From Selaginella tamariscina (taxonomy: Eukaryota > Streptophyta > Lycopodiopsida > Selaginellales > Selaginellaceae), in contig PUQB01000498.1 in the NCBI GenBank assembly GCA_003024785.1, forward strand, positions 62,001 to 126,000: a stretch of DNA of 64,000 nt, in the 5' to 3' direction. Both the position numbers and the translations under genes were made by a program. Under the pieces are notes generated by a model. The model was not told the origin of the DNA. It searched no databases and saw only the letters and a program-made list of their open reading frames with translations. Positions 22,224 to 34,685 of the stretch are shown here, piece after piece. Numbering within the stretch: position 1 is the stretch's first letter; each line of letters opens with the position of its first letter.

Positions 22224-25200
22224 AGAACCAGTTATAAATAAATTAATGTATATGCGATACTTTCCTTGCCTTAACCATCGCGAGTTGCTTGAATTCGTGG
22301 CGCCAGCTCGGGTAGCCATAAGGAGTCTATTCTTGTCACACTCCGTATAAACTGCTTATTTGTACGTATAAGCTCGTTAAATATGCCCTTGCAGAACTGA
22401 GGATGGGTGTATTGAAACAAATTGATTGTTCGATAGAGTCCTATACACAGACACCCCATGTATTAAACACTGTGTGTGTGAGAGAGAGAGCATTTCAGCC
22501 AATTAACAATCATGCATAACATCTGAATGGTATGTTTCTATACAAACACATCCCTCATATGCATGCTTGTTGAAAATAGCATTAGAATGTATATGTATGC
22601 GTGTTGAAAATATAGCATTCGAACATATACATACGAGACTAAATTATAATTTCAGCCAGCAGACGCATGCACCCGCGAATGCACATATCAAATTAAACAT
22701 ACACACAAAAAAACACAACCTTCTAATCATCCAAGAAAAAACATCAACATGCATTTCAAAGTTTCAACTTAATGCATAGATCATGTGCTAGACTAAGTCC
22801 CTCTTTCAAAGCCACAACGATTTGCTCATCCGTTTGAACAATAGAATCATCTCCAAGATTAGCCACTTCAATGTTTTTGTTCTTTGTTCAATTTAAATCA
22901 CACACATCAAATTCCTGATTGGGTTATACTCAATGTTCGTCTTTTATGACCCATTGTAAGTTGTGAGGTCATTATATGTTAACTATGTTGTTCTTTAAAT
23001 AGTCTTCATTCAACGGTTACAATAGCATACGGTGACATATGTCAGAAGGATAACGTTGCAATGAAAAAGTTTTTAAACATTATGTTTATTGTATGTTAGA
23101 GATGCTACAACATTAACTTCGTAAGTTTCATGTCTAGTGAAGCTAGTGCCATTTGCATAGCCCTTTGTTAAGTATTTAAAAATGATAATAAAATAAAAAA
23201 TTATATATTTCATTACATACAATCTGTTAGGCATGTTATTAAGAAGTAAATCCCAAAAGAACACAAGGTTTTTGATACATTGACTAATAAAGAGAGGTCA
23301 AGAGGTTTGCCATGCTACAATCTTTTTGGGAAGGACAAGCATCAAACTTTCCCACTTTAAAGACATGGTTGGCATGATGGATGAAGCACGAATCTCCATG
23401 GTGGAGATATATACAAGAGCAAGTAAGTTACAATTAATAAAGTGTATCCCCTTATTGAAGGTCATAATGTTGTATCTTACGAGCACTTGTTAAGGTGAAG
23501 GCAACATTAAAATAAAGATATATAGGATCTAGACTTTATAAGGACATGCTTATTAATAGAGTTTGATGGAGTTGTCAATGGGAAAGTCTATGTTACATAT
23601 TGTGGCTTTTTCTCATGGTGAATTGAGATTGTAATTTATAATATAATGTGGCATTTGGTATATGATATTGAGTGTGTGATTAATAGTCTTATCTATGATT
23701 TAATGTGCATCTTGGTTTATGTTGTAGTTAATGAACATGGGTTTTAGTATTAGTAAATTTTAATAAAATGTACATGGCAACCTATTGAAAAGTTTTTTTT
23801 TTTGCACAATATGTTTAGTTAGACTAAACACAACCTTCATTGTGTTTAGAGATGCATCCAATGTAGCAAATGCCTACACTATTTCATCTCAGTATTGTGG
23901 TTTGTGTTGCTTCAGTAATTTTTGAGCTGTCAAACACTCTTGCTAGTTCAATACTGGATTTCAACCTTGTTAGCGTTGATGTCACCAATGTTCTAGTAAA
24001 TGTGACATACTCTTCAAGTTCGTCAATTTTATCATTGTCATCCTCTACAATTTGATGAGCTTCATCCCTCATGTGGTCAACACTATGTTTGTATATGTTT
24101 CAATACTATAGGTGATTTTCAGTAATAGCAAATTGAGATTAATACAAATCCTACTCCTTGACAACTCTTCATGCTTTCACAGTTTCTAAAATAAAGTTGG
24201 CTGCTGCCTCATATGCAATGAATAAAATAACCTTATAGAAACTAATTTTTTTTAAAAAGATTCTTTTTTATAAATATTAAGCTATTCACCATTCATATAG
24301 GCACTTAAAAGGTTCTGAAGTTTGTTCATGTTGTTGTTATTGCCACTACCAATATTAAAACCTTGTTAATAATGGCAAGTGTAACTGCCTACGAAGAAGG
24401 CCTAGGCCATAAGAATGTGCACGAGGTGTCACTTTTTACTAAATAATAATTACTTTTGGCCTTACGGTGTTGCCAAAGAATTAAACCCAAGACATCTTAT
24501 GATAGTAATTAAACTGATGGCCTTACGGTGACATTCATATTACCTCATGGTATGTTGTATATTCTATTTACATACATAAATTCATCAACATGGAGTTCTT
24601 AATAAATCTTTGTTTTATTATTATTATAAATCAATTTATATTTTACATTAACATATATAAATCCTAATGAATAGTGATAGTAAAGGGATGTTGCACCGTT
24701 GTTTTACATTAGTTATGTATATGTAGGCACCTTAATATACTAATATGCTATGGAGCAGTATATGTACTTACATATGTATACATGCTCACGCACATGTTTA
24801 TGTTTTATGCCCAAACAAATATTATTTTGTTTTATAATTTAAGAACATCAATTACTAAAACGTACTATATTTTGAGATCTACTGAACTTTTAACAATTAA
24901 TTAGTTTTCCAAAGCTTAAGTAAGCTTAAATTCCTATAGCCAGGACACCTAAACAGTTAAGAATTGTTAAAATAAAATTTATAACTAGATATATTTATAT
25001 TAATTCAAATACATGGGTATACACACACACATATTGGTCCAGACTATGCATATGTGTTTATTTATATTATGTATTGTCGGTGTCTCATTTGGGAACAAAT
25101 ATTTTATCACATAATGTATGTAATAGTATGCTTCATCGTTTAATTTTAAAATGAATTTTTTTTTAAAAACATAGTTACAATGTGTGTATGTAAGTATACG

Positions 25201-25377
25201 CTGTTTATTTTGTATTTTAAAACGAGGTGAACAAAAGACACAAGGCCATATTGAAACTTGAGTTCGTATTGTTATGAATGTAAGCATGCATGCGCACATC
25301 TGTACATCTAACTATGCAGAATTTTTTAATATGTAAAGTATGAGATTTGTTTTATTCCTCTTAAATTTTTGACATAA
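22224..25377. other. Spacer without recognisable gene
   Basis: AT-rich, with scattered 60-70-codon chance ORFs. GGCCTTACGGTG occurs twice within 70 bases (about 24456 and 24521). No domain, RNA gene or terminal repeat was identified. Confidence 0.5.
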
Positions 25378-25407
25378 GCGCCTGTAGCTCAGTGGATAGG
25401 CGTCTGT
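25378..25407 (+). tRNA. 5' half of a tRNA-Arg-like sequence (truncated)
   Basis: GCGCCTGTAGCTCAGTGGAT followed by AGGCGTCTGT matches the acceptor strand, D arm and start of the anticodon arm of plant tRNA-Arg, with one base missing from the D loop. It contains the pol III A box (TAGCTCAGTGG). The anticodon loop and 3' half are absent. It is a tRNA fragment or the head of a SINE, not a functional tRNA. Confidence 0.65.
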
Positions 25408-25426
25408 GTAGGATATTTGTTTTTCT

Positions 25427-26420
25427 TTACAACATGACAAATGGCAAAAGCGTCGAGGTGTCATCATCTTTTGGGTAATCTTCAAGTGCTACACTACACT
25501 TCGTTGCCCCTAGTCTCAGACAAAGCCGTGTGCTGCTGGTGGCACGCACATGTAATGCGAAAGCCGACCAGTTTCTGTCAGACCTGCTTTGTTGGAGAAG
25601 ATGTACGTGTTGACAAAGTTGAGCCCGGCAACCACGCCATAAGCAATCTTCCTGCAAGGCTGGTGCATAAAAACGTTCCTGATGCCTTGAACCATTCTCC
25701 TCCATCACCCATACCACCTTTGACCAATCTCTGTCTATCTCCTGCTGCTCACTGCTTCCCAGGAGCGTAAAGTAGAAGCTCCCAACATAACAAAATTTGT
25801 CCCTTAACTGGTACTGAACTGCAGCTAACCTCGCTATGATCCTCAAAACTGCACGGTACCCATACAGTGCCCCCACTTCGTCTGTAGGAGGGAACAAGCT
25901 TTGTATTGCTTCAGCTTCCTCGGGTTTCATATCAGCTTCAGCCAGCTCAAGCCACGCCTTTGGCCGGACCTCTCGTTGGATAAGCTGCAAGAGATTATGG
26001 TTGGGCTGCTCAGCAAAGAGTCCCCACTTAAAAGCTCCTTCACCATCTAGATTTACAGGAGCTCTTTTGCCATCTAGATCCAGCTTCAACACCTCATAGC
26101 GATCAGCAGCAATGCTCTTAGGGACTCCTGGCATGTAAGAAATGCCCTGATCAAATAACAAGGCTGAGTACAGAGTTCTCACCTTGTTGAACAACGTGCC
26201 CTAAGCTCCCGCGCCATTGATTTGCCGTGCTTATTCAATGTGTCAACAATTTGCCTTATCTTGGAAACAAACAGCATAGAACCTGCTCCACAGTGGATTC
26301 TTTCACCATCATCCGAAATCGGAGGCGCCGCTTGAAATCGTTGTGGTCTTCCATCACAAACCCTAATAAGCTGCTTAAACATCGATACATACATATCTAC
26401 GTGCTCACGCATGTATTATC
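25427..26420 (-). pseudogene. Unrecognised protein-coding remnant in at least three frame segments
   Basis: Two clear minus-strand segments, 26412-26179 and 26194-25427, read as one protein broken near 26190. A further frame change near 25690 would restore a more protein-like end (YGVVAGLNFVNTYIFSNKAG). Features are MFKQLIRVCDGRPQRFQAAP, QGISYMPGVPKSIAADRYEV, FKWGLFAEQPNHNLLQLIQR and KFCYVGSFYFTLLG. Codon use and GC content are clearly higher than the flanks, so the ORF is genuine coding-derived DNA. I do not recognise the family; a captured host gene or an endogenous virus-derived nucleoprotein-like gene are both possible, neither supported by a motif. It lies 20 bp from the tRNA-Arg half. 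Confidence 0.55.
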
Positions 26421-26429
26421 TTTGTAAAA

Positions 26430-28108
26430 TTCATTATAACTAAGCTTAACAATTTAAATGATAGTTAGGATATATTCTAAATATAATATACGATGTTAAT
26501 ATTTATAATATCGGTGACTTAAAAAGATATTAATATTAATATTATAATTTTTATATATTCTCATCTTTAAATAATAAAGTTTAACGATAAATAAAATCTT
26601 ATTACAAATTACATTCCAAAATTACAAGTTTCTTAAAAGTCACATGTTGTACAATTAAAATCTCTTAAAATATATGCATTTAGATTTTACCCTTTGAATG
26701 GCTTTAGAACATTTAAGGTTTAATGATATATATTCTTAATTTGTCATCGTGTGTTATTGTCACGTTATATAAATAATTTATAAATATGTGTATTTATATA
26801 TCATACTTTGAAATATGAATTTTCTATGATTATTATTTATTACAATTTACACACGCACACATATTCAATGGTGAAACTAAATCTTATTCCATTTTAATAT
26901 ATTTTAAAGATATTTTACATGCCCTCTCTACTGGCAGAAACTTGAGCACGAATATATGTGCATCAAATAAACATATATACCAACTATTTCAAAATGTATA
27001 TACATGTGTATATATGCTGAGGCTTATATATGAACCTCTTTTAATATAGTAGTAAATATGTAAGAGACAAAAGACTTGGTGATGCTGTATATGACATATA
27101 TAAGCATGTGTATAACATGCGTATATATGTATGGTGTGTGTATGTAAGAGAATTGAAGGTTTATTGATGTAAACATGCACAAATTGCACCATATTTTATT
27201 TTTTATCCTAAACAATTTGAATATGTTTTTTAAAATTACACTTATGTGATATCATTTTAACATGTTAAATGTTATTTAAATAACACAACACACCCAATAT
27301 TATGTAAGATATTTTAATATTTTATTGAATAAAGTAATTTAAACACATTTATTTAAGTAACAAATAAGAAAAAATTATTCTTTTAATATTATACTATATA
27401 CACACATGTAATAAAAAATAACACATGTATAAGAATTTAAATAGTAAAACATGTTTATCATAAACACATAAACTAATGAAGTTTAAGACTGAAAGAAATT
27501 GATGTTTTTTCATTTCGAAAATAAAATTTAAATAGTATATTTTAAAATATTGTATTGTAGTATCTAAACCCTTTAATTTAAATATAAGATATTTAAGACT
27601 ATCATTGTTTAAATGAAGTTTAAGGTTAAAATATATTTTTTTACATGCATTTTATTATTCATATTACTTTAAAATTTTAAAAAAGAATTATTATTAAAAA
27701 TTTAAAGTTGAAATAAAATTTAAATATATTATATTTATTCAATTTAAGTCTAATGTGTATAAATTATAAATAAATTTATTATTAATCAATTAAAATATAT
27801 TAATTGCGACAGTATCTACATATTTGTAAATGCTGTTAACAATTCTGTCATACATATATATTTATAGTTGTTTATGTGAGTGGAAAAATTTTAAAAGTTG
27901 TTACAACCATGTATACAAGTAATAAAATCGTCATAATAAAATATATTAAACTTAATATAATTTATAACTCAGAATCAATAAATACTAAACTCAAGTCATA
28001 CTTAAATGCCCTCTTATTCTATAGGGGGATATGCACAATATATATCAAAGAAAGCAAATCTTATTTTCAAAAACAAAGAATCGAGTTAACAATGTAAAAG
28101 AATGAGTT
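26430..28108. other. AT-rich spacer downstream of the VEL gene
   Basis: Very AT-rich with short TA/CA tracts and no recognisable gene. It contains the 3' flank of the VEL gene; no polyadenylation signal could be singled out. Confidence 0.55.
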
Positions 28109-28535
28109 TCACACCTTAATGCCCTTCATGTAAAGGATCTCATTGAATGTATCAATAAGCTGCGAAGCTAAAGCTTGAGGATCATTGGCTAGCATCTTCA
28201 CAAAAGCAGACACAATCTTCTTCTCCTCCTCCGTGGCACTTGTACCCAGCCACGTCAGCACTTTCATCCTGAACTTAGTCGAAATATGCCCTTCTCTCTC
28301 CAGGTATACTATTCTCTTCACAGAAACCTCCAAGGTTGTCTCGTCTTCAACCCTTGACCTTTTACTCTTCCCCTCACCCTTAGTCTTTGCCTTCTTCTCC
28401 GTCAATTTCACCTTTTTCCTGCTATCTTCGACAACGTTCCCTGACCTTTTACGGTTTGCCCTTCTTTTGCCCTTACGCCCTCCGATACCACTCGTATGTC
28501 CTTGATTTGCATATCTCCTGCATCATCTGCATCAT
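28109..28535 (-). other. VEL exon 20: basic linker and C-terminal VEL-interaction (VID) domain
   Basis: After an Asp-rich start and a frame break near 28510, the exon encodes a basic nuclear-localisation-like stretch (GGRKGKRRANRKRS, KKAKTKGEGKSKRSR). The C-terminal domain follows: YLEREGHISTKFRMKVLTWL, then EKKIVSAFVKMLANDPQALA and SQLIDTFNEILY. The pattern LExEGHIxxxFRxKxLTW...E.xxVxxFVxxLxxDPxxLAxQLxDxF is the VID domain, which in this family drives VEL-VEL polymerisation. The stop lies at 28109-28111. Confidence 0.92.
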
Positions 28536-31500
28536 CTGCATATACCAAATGTGTATCACAAATATGCATCTGTATATGTACGTGTGTGTTTATTGGCATA
28601 TACATGTGAAAATAGATATATAAATGAGTGTAAACCTCCCCTCTCTCTCTCCACAGGAGACGTATTTGAGTACCTTGATCATTGAGGTCGATAATCGGAA
28701 CTTCTTCACGAGTCACAGTACTTCTTCCTGCTTTGAATTATATTACAATGTACGTAAGTACACGTATACTCACATATACAATATATATTATGTGTAGAAG
28801 TGTTCTATCTCGGCAATACATGTATGTGCATATTTAATTTAGGAGCATTTTGAGAATACCTTGATTATCCTTGTCGACAAATGGAGCATCTGCTATTTCT
28901 GATGCACAAATTAGAAAAAATCATCAGTGATATGTATAACAGACATATACAGTGTATGTACCTAATCATTATTAGCATAATGTGTTCAAAATATTATTCA
29001 GACAGTAAATTTCTTATGACGTACACATACATATATAGATCTGCTATCCATAGACACGTAATATAATTTAATTTTAAAAAGTTAACTATTATAACTGTGT
29101 ATAAAGAAACCTTTGACTAACTGGAGCCTCTCGACGAGTAACAGCCACTTCTGCAGAAAATTAAAAGCATCACATACATATACTGTAAATATTATTATCT
29201 ATAGTTATATTACATGATAATATACATACGGACGCATAAGCAAATGTATAAGTACCAACCTTGATGTTAGCTGGGACCTCTTCTTCACCTAAATAATAAC
29301 ATATTAATATATATGTAATAGAATTTTATACACACACACACAATATATATACATACAACCTTGATTTTCAGTCTCCATCAAAGGTGCGGCGGTCATTTCT
29401 GATCAAAGTTAAGTATTACAAACTTTACAGCATATATACCGATATACTATATTATCAACTATTGTATAATAATATATATGAATACATAACATTACTATAC
29501 TTTCATAATAATAAGCACTAAAGTACCTTCATCTTCTCCAATTACAATGGTAACTGCTTCTACCTCACGAGCTGTAGTAGCAACTGCATATATAAGAAGA
29601 AGGTATGTATATGTAGATGTTGCATATCTTATGGTTATATGCAAGCGATAATAAATAAATAGCTTTATCTTATAAATGTAGTGTAATACCTTGGTCTTCA
29701 GAATCCACCATTCTATCTTCTATTCTTTTTAGTAGTAAGAGCTGTTAAAAATAAATAAATTTCAATAAGACTGTACATATATATCGTGTGTGTGCGTGTA
29801 TGTGATAATATAGGTACCTCGGGTGTCCGTAATATCAGCTACTGAAAAATTGAAATTATAAGCCGCTAAAGGTTGCTCTGTTTGTGCAAAAACAGTTCAG
29901 TACCACACGTGTCTGTGGTGTGTCATGCTTGTGTCTCTCTCTCTCTCTTGTGTATGTGTACGGTTTATTATCCATGACCATATGCCTATGAATTACACAC
30001 ACAGACACGTGCATATATGCAGGATATGTATACCTTGTGCAGGTTGCTGGCTGGCTTCGTCTGTAGGAGGTATAACCACCGTATTTCCGACCATATAAAT
30101 CTTGTGACCTGTAAAAAATATACACAAAAGAACAGGTCAATACATATGATGCTTATAACACGTGCATAGACATATTGATGTTTATAATACATACATACAC
30201 AGACCATGTAAACACACAATGTACACATACATATACAGGTGCAGTATATTAGACGTGCTTGTATGACGGCATACAGATATATATACATATATATGTTATA
30301 CATGCACAATGGACATAAAAATAAATACATAGATACGTGTCTAGAAATACACATATATGCATCAAATAATATGTATATATGCCTGGAATATCACACGCGC
30401 ACACACACATGTATCTACCTATTGAAAATTCACCACCGGAAAATTTCCTGTCGATTTCACGTAGGAATTCCATATCATGGTTTATTCTTGGGGTACAAAA
30501 CTTAGTCTCTACATGACCAACTTCCCCAGAATTCGTATAAGGGCATATTCTTATCAGATATTCCTGAACACAAACAAAACATTTAACATATATTTACATA
30601 AATGAAGTATCCATGTGCGTGCGTGCGTGCGAACGTGTGTGCACAATAAGACTCTCGCTCGTGTGTAGTTATGTCTACATGTAGATAGTGTGTGCATTCA
30701 TATGTGTGTATATATGTATGTTATACGCAGTAACACTAGTTATGTACACGTATACGTACACGCGTAGGTATATGTACATGTGTATATGTCTCTCTCTGTA
30801 AATACACACACACACACACACACGTACCAATCCAGGATGCAAACCGGTGAGTAATGCACGTGTTTCATTAACAACAGCAGTATAAGCAGGAGATTTTGGG
30901 AATATGCTTGCTTCAAACGCTCGAATATATAATTATGCCCGACAACTTCTTCTCCTAGAATCTTTTCAGCCCCTGCCCATGACACCTCTACACAGTCCTC
31001 TGTTACTCTTTCGATCTTAACTGTATATGCTCTCTCCAATGACCCTCCTATACACTTATCACGTTAAAAAAGACACAATTATGCAGCCATGGGTGTGTCT
31101 ATCTATTGGCACGCTTATTCAATCTCTAACCGATTCTCATCAATCACAAGCCAAACTTATTTTCTAATAACGCCACACAGGAAGCACGAACATGCACGCA
31201 GCAGACATGTACCAGTTTCACGTGGACATGTGTGATGTGTAATTTATGTATATGCAAGTGTACAATGGATCACCAGACATACGAGTGTTTAAATAGATCC
31301 TGATTGTACAGAAGGTGCATAGTATACCATATGTACATGTATATCATGCATAGATATCTCCCTCTCTCCACACACACACAGACACGCACGTGTCATACAT
31401 GTCCCTCGTCTGACGAAGATCTGCTGGGTTTCATCGGAGGGCCAGTTCTTACAGGACTCGAAACAGGCTTTCTGAATAAGGCCCATAACCTGGTTTCCAC

Positions 31501-32583
31501 ACGTTAACCTCGTCACTAAACCACGTAGAAGCCGTGCAGGCAAGGAACTCACTGGCCCAATTTCACTCTCCAGTGCGCTTGCAGCCTCAGAAACTATATC
31601 CTGAAGTCCCTTGTACCGCACACTCCCCTTGAATAGCCTGTTTACAGAATATTTACATATGTACATATACATACATACATATATACATAGAGAGAGAGAA
31701 GAGGCGGGGAAAGATGAGAAAGAGGCGGGGGAAAGATGAGAAGAGGCGAGGAAAGAAATTAATGATGCAATGTAATAAATTAATTTTATTGTACACACCT
31801 GTAGGCAATAAGGAGACGTGTCCTGAGCGCCTCTATTCTCCGGGCGCCATTTGCTGCATTCATCTGCTTTCTCCAGCAGCTACATAATAAAATAATGAAT
31901 ATGAGAGAGAGAGAACTACTCATAGTAGTTTAATATGGTATGACATAAAGTATTAAGAAACAAAGTGCATTCTTCTTGTCTATGTGTGTGTGCGTGTGTA
32001 CAGCACATTCTAAATTGAGTAATTGTTCCTCAGTATTAACGTATATGCATGTGCATGTTCATAGTTCACATGGACATACTCGTACAATCTGCTATCTATA
32101 TATTCACAGAAATTGAAATTAATGGTGCGTTACATAACATACACGGATACATTTGAATCGATTATTGTTTGGATGTGTATTATATTTACGGACACACCGG
32201 CACACACTAATGTGCTATGCCTATACGTGATGCATGTATCAATGTATATATGTGTGCGTGTGTATGTGTGCAGCTTACTCGAATAGTCCGCTGATATAAC
32301 CACATGAAGCGCAAGAATAACTAGCGTCGAGCTGAATAACGTCCCCCTGTTTAATTACACCGGCACACTTGGCATCCATCGCACAGCACACGTGGCACGA
32401 TAAGGAGCATCTGGGGCACTCAATCCAAAGGCTAGGATCCTTGTTTTCGTCAAACTCCTTGCAAATGCAGCACGAGCACCTTTTGCAAAATGGCTCCCCA
32501 TCTTCATAAATACACACACATATTCACAAATTGATAAGTTTATGCTGTGATATATAATGTAATATGTGAGTGTGTGTGTGTAC

Positions 32584-32636
<53 letters not shown>

Positions 32637-34610
32637 TCTTCCAGCATATAGCATCTCTCTCTCTCTCTGCGTGCGCGCATGCGCGGTTGCATGTTGCACG
32701 CATCAAATCACATATATAAGTACGCTACTTAACATACACCACGCCTATACGTGTATGCATAGAAGTGTACCTTTAATGTGAGCTTTGCAAGCAACATTGA
32801 CGCAAGTGCGGTCAACGAAATGGTCTTCGGTCGAGGTGGCACTCGACAAGGCGTTGACTGCTTTCTATGCTTTCCTCTTGTCGCAGGCGGCTTTGAAGGT
32901 CCCAAACGAACGGGATTCTGTTGCTTGCGTTGCCTCCTCGCAGCCGACAGAATGACGGTGTCTCTTCAGGAGGCACTTCTGCAAGTTGCCCCCTCTCAGC
33001 AGACAAGACGGCAGATCTTGATCCCGAAGCCACATCCGTAGGTTGTTCTCTCCCAGCAGAGAGTACGACAGGGGCTGGTTCGGAAGTTTGTTCCTTCTTG
33101 ACCGGCAGGACGACAGGTATCACTTCCTGAGCTGCTTCCGCCGGTTGTTGAGTCATCACGGTAACAGTTGTCTGGGAAGGAGTTCCACAGAGTACTTCTC
33201 CCCTGAAAGGCGACAGTGTGACCCCCGGAGCTGCTTCTTGGAGTTCCTCCTCTCTCCTTCCAGCGGACAGGAGAACAGCTGTGCTTTCCGAGGGCTCTTG
33301 TCCCCTCCCGGCAGACAGGAGGAGAGGTGTGGCATGCACAGATGTTTGTGAACGTTGTTCTCTAGCCGACAGCATGACACGTGCAGCTTCCATAGCTACT
33401 TGGGTAAGTTGTTGCCTCCTCTCAGCCGACAAAGCTCCCGCTAAAAGGAGGAAGGGTGTCGACGACAGAGCTCCTTCTGCTAACTGGATGAATGTCGATG
33501 ATTCGGAAGGTTGCTGTCTCCTCTCCGTTGACACGACAATAGATGATGTAGCTTCCAGATATTGCTGTCCCCTTTCAGCGCACTTCTCGGCCAAAATGAG
33601 AGATGTAACTGGTTCCCGGCTCCCAATGGCAGACATCGTTCCTTCCAGACCCACTGATGGAAGCTGCTGTTTACTCTCAGCCGAAGTGAATTCCGGAGCT
33701 GCTTCCTGACTCCTACCTGCAGATGCTGTTGCTTCCACAGCTAACTCCGGAGGATTCTGTTTGCTGTGGGCCGACAAAAGAACAGGTGAAATCTCCACAG
33801 CTGCTTCTGCAGCTTGTTCTTCTTGTCTCCTCTCAACATACGGGGTAACAGGTATCTCATACACACGTTCCGTGTGTATGTACCCGTTGCATATGGTAAC
33901 GACGTGTTCTTGCTTCTTGTTATTGTTGTCACAGCTACTGGTCTTTTTGGGGGTCACAACTCCACTTCGTCTCGATCCAGGTGTTTTGATAGGCACCTCG
34001 ACATGTTGGTGTCCTTCCAAACTGTCATGAACAGTAGTCAATCACACACTCACACACACACCACACCTGAATCTAATACAACCCTCACTTAATCACATTT
34101 AATTCCAGCATTTATGGTCTATTAGAGATAAACATTATGTATACATTGAGTGTGTGTAACGACTTAACCAAAATCGCATATGAGTGCACGTACATATACC
34201 GCTAGAGCGCACGTGTAGAAAATAAACTAAAGCAGTAAACGAATAATGCTATACCAGTTAACTGTACGCTGTTCCTGTTGTTCCACCAGCATATTGCCGC
34301 CGTCTTGATAGCTGCGGTATATAACAAAGTCAGTACATGTACATGGGTGTATGCGTGTGAATATAAATTAGTACAGACCCATTGGATAATTCGTCGGTGT
34401 TGCTGTTCTTGCTTTCATTCTCATCATTGTCCGTGACATTGTTCTTCTTCTTCCTTTGTCTTCTGGTCGTTGACAAGGCGATACTTGTCACTTCCTCAGC
34501 GACTTGATTTTGATCCTGTTGTCCGGAGATCAATGTCTTGTCGCTGTTCTTGCTACTGTGTGACCAAACAAATCAAGTAAGCTGATTATTCAAGTTACAT
34601 ATACATACAC

Positions 34611-34685
<75 letters not shown>

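Noticed and set aside
23884-24072. 62-codon minus-strand ORF with a charged helical look
   Set aside because: No recognisable family, short, and without supporting start, splice or domain signals.
30234-30505. 88-codon ORF on the plus strand inside the VEL gene
   Set aside because: Runs over microsatellite intron sequence opposite a real exon; low complexity Tyr/Ile/Cys/Met content.
33218-33709. 163-codon plus-strand ORF opposite VEL exon 5
   Set aside because: It is the antisense shadow of the repeat exon; the minus-strand frame is longer and joins to the PHD exon.
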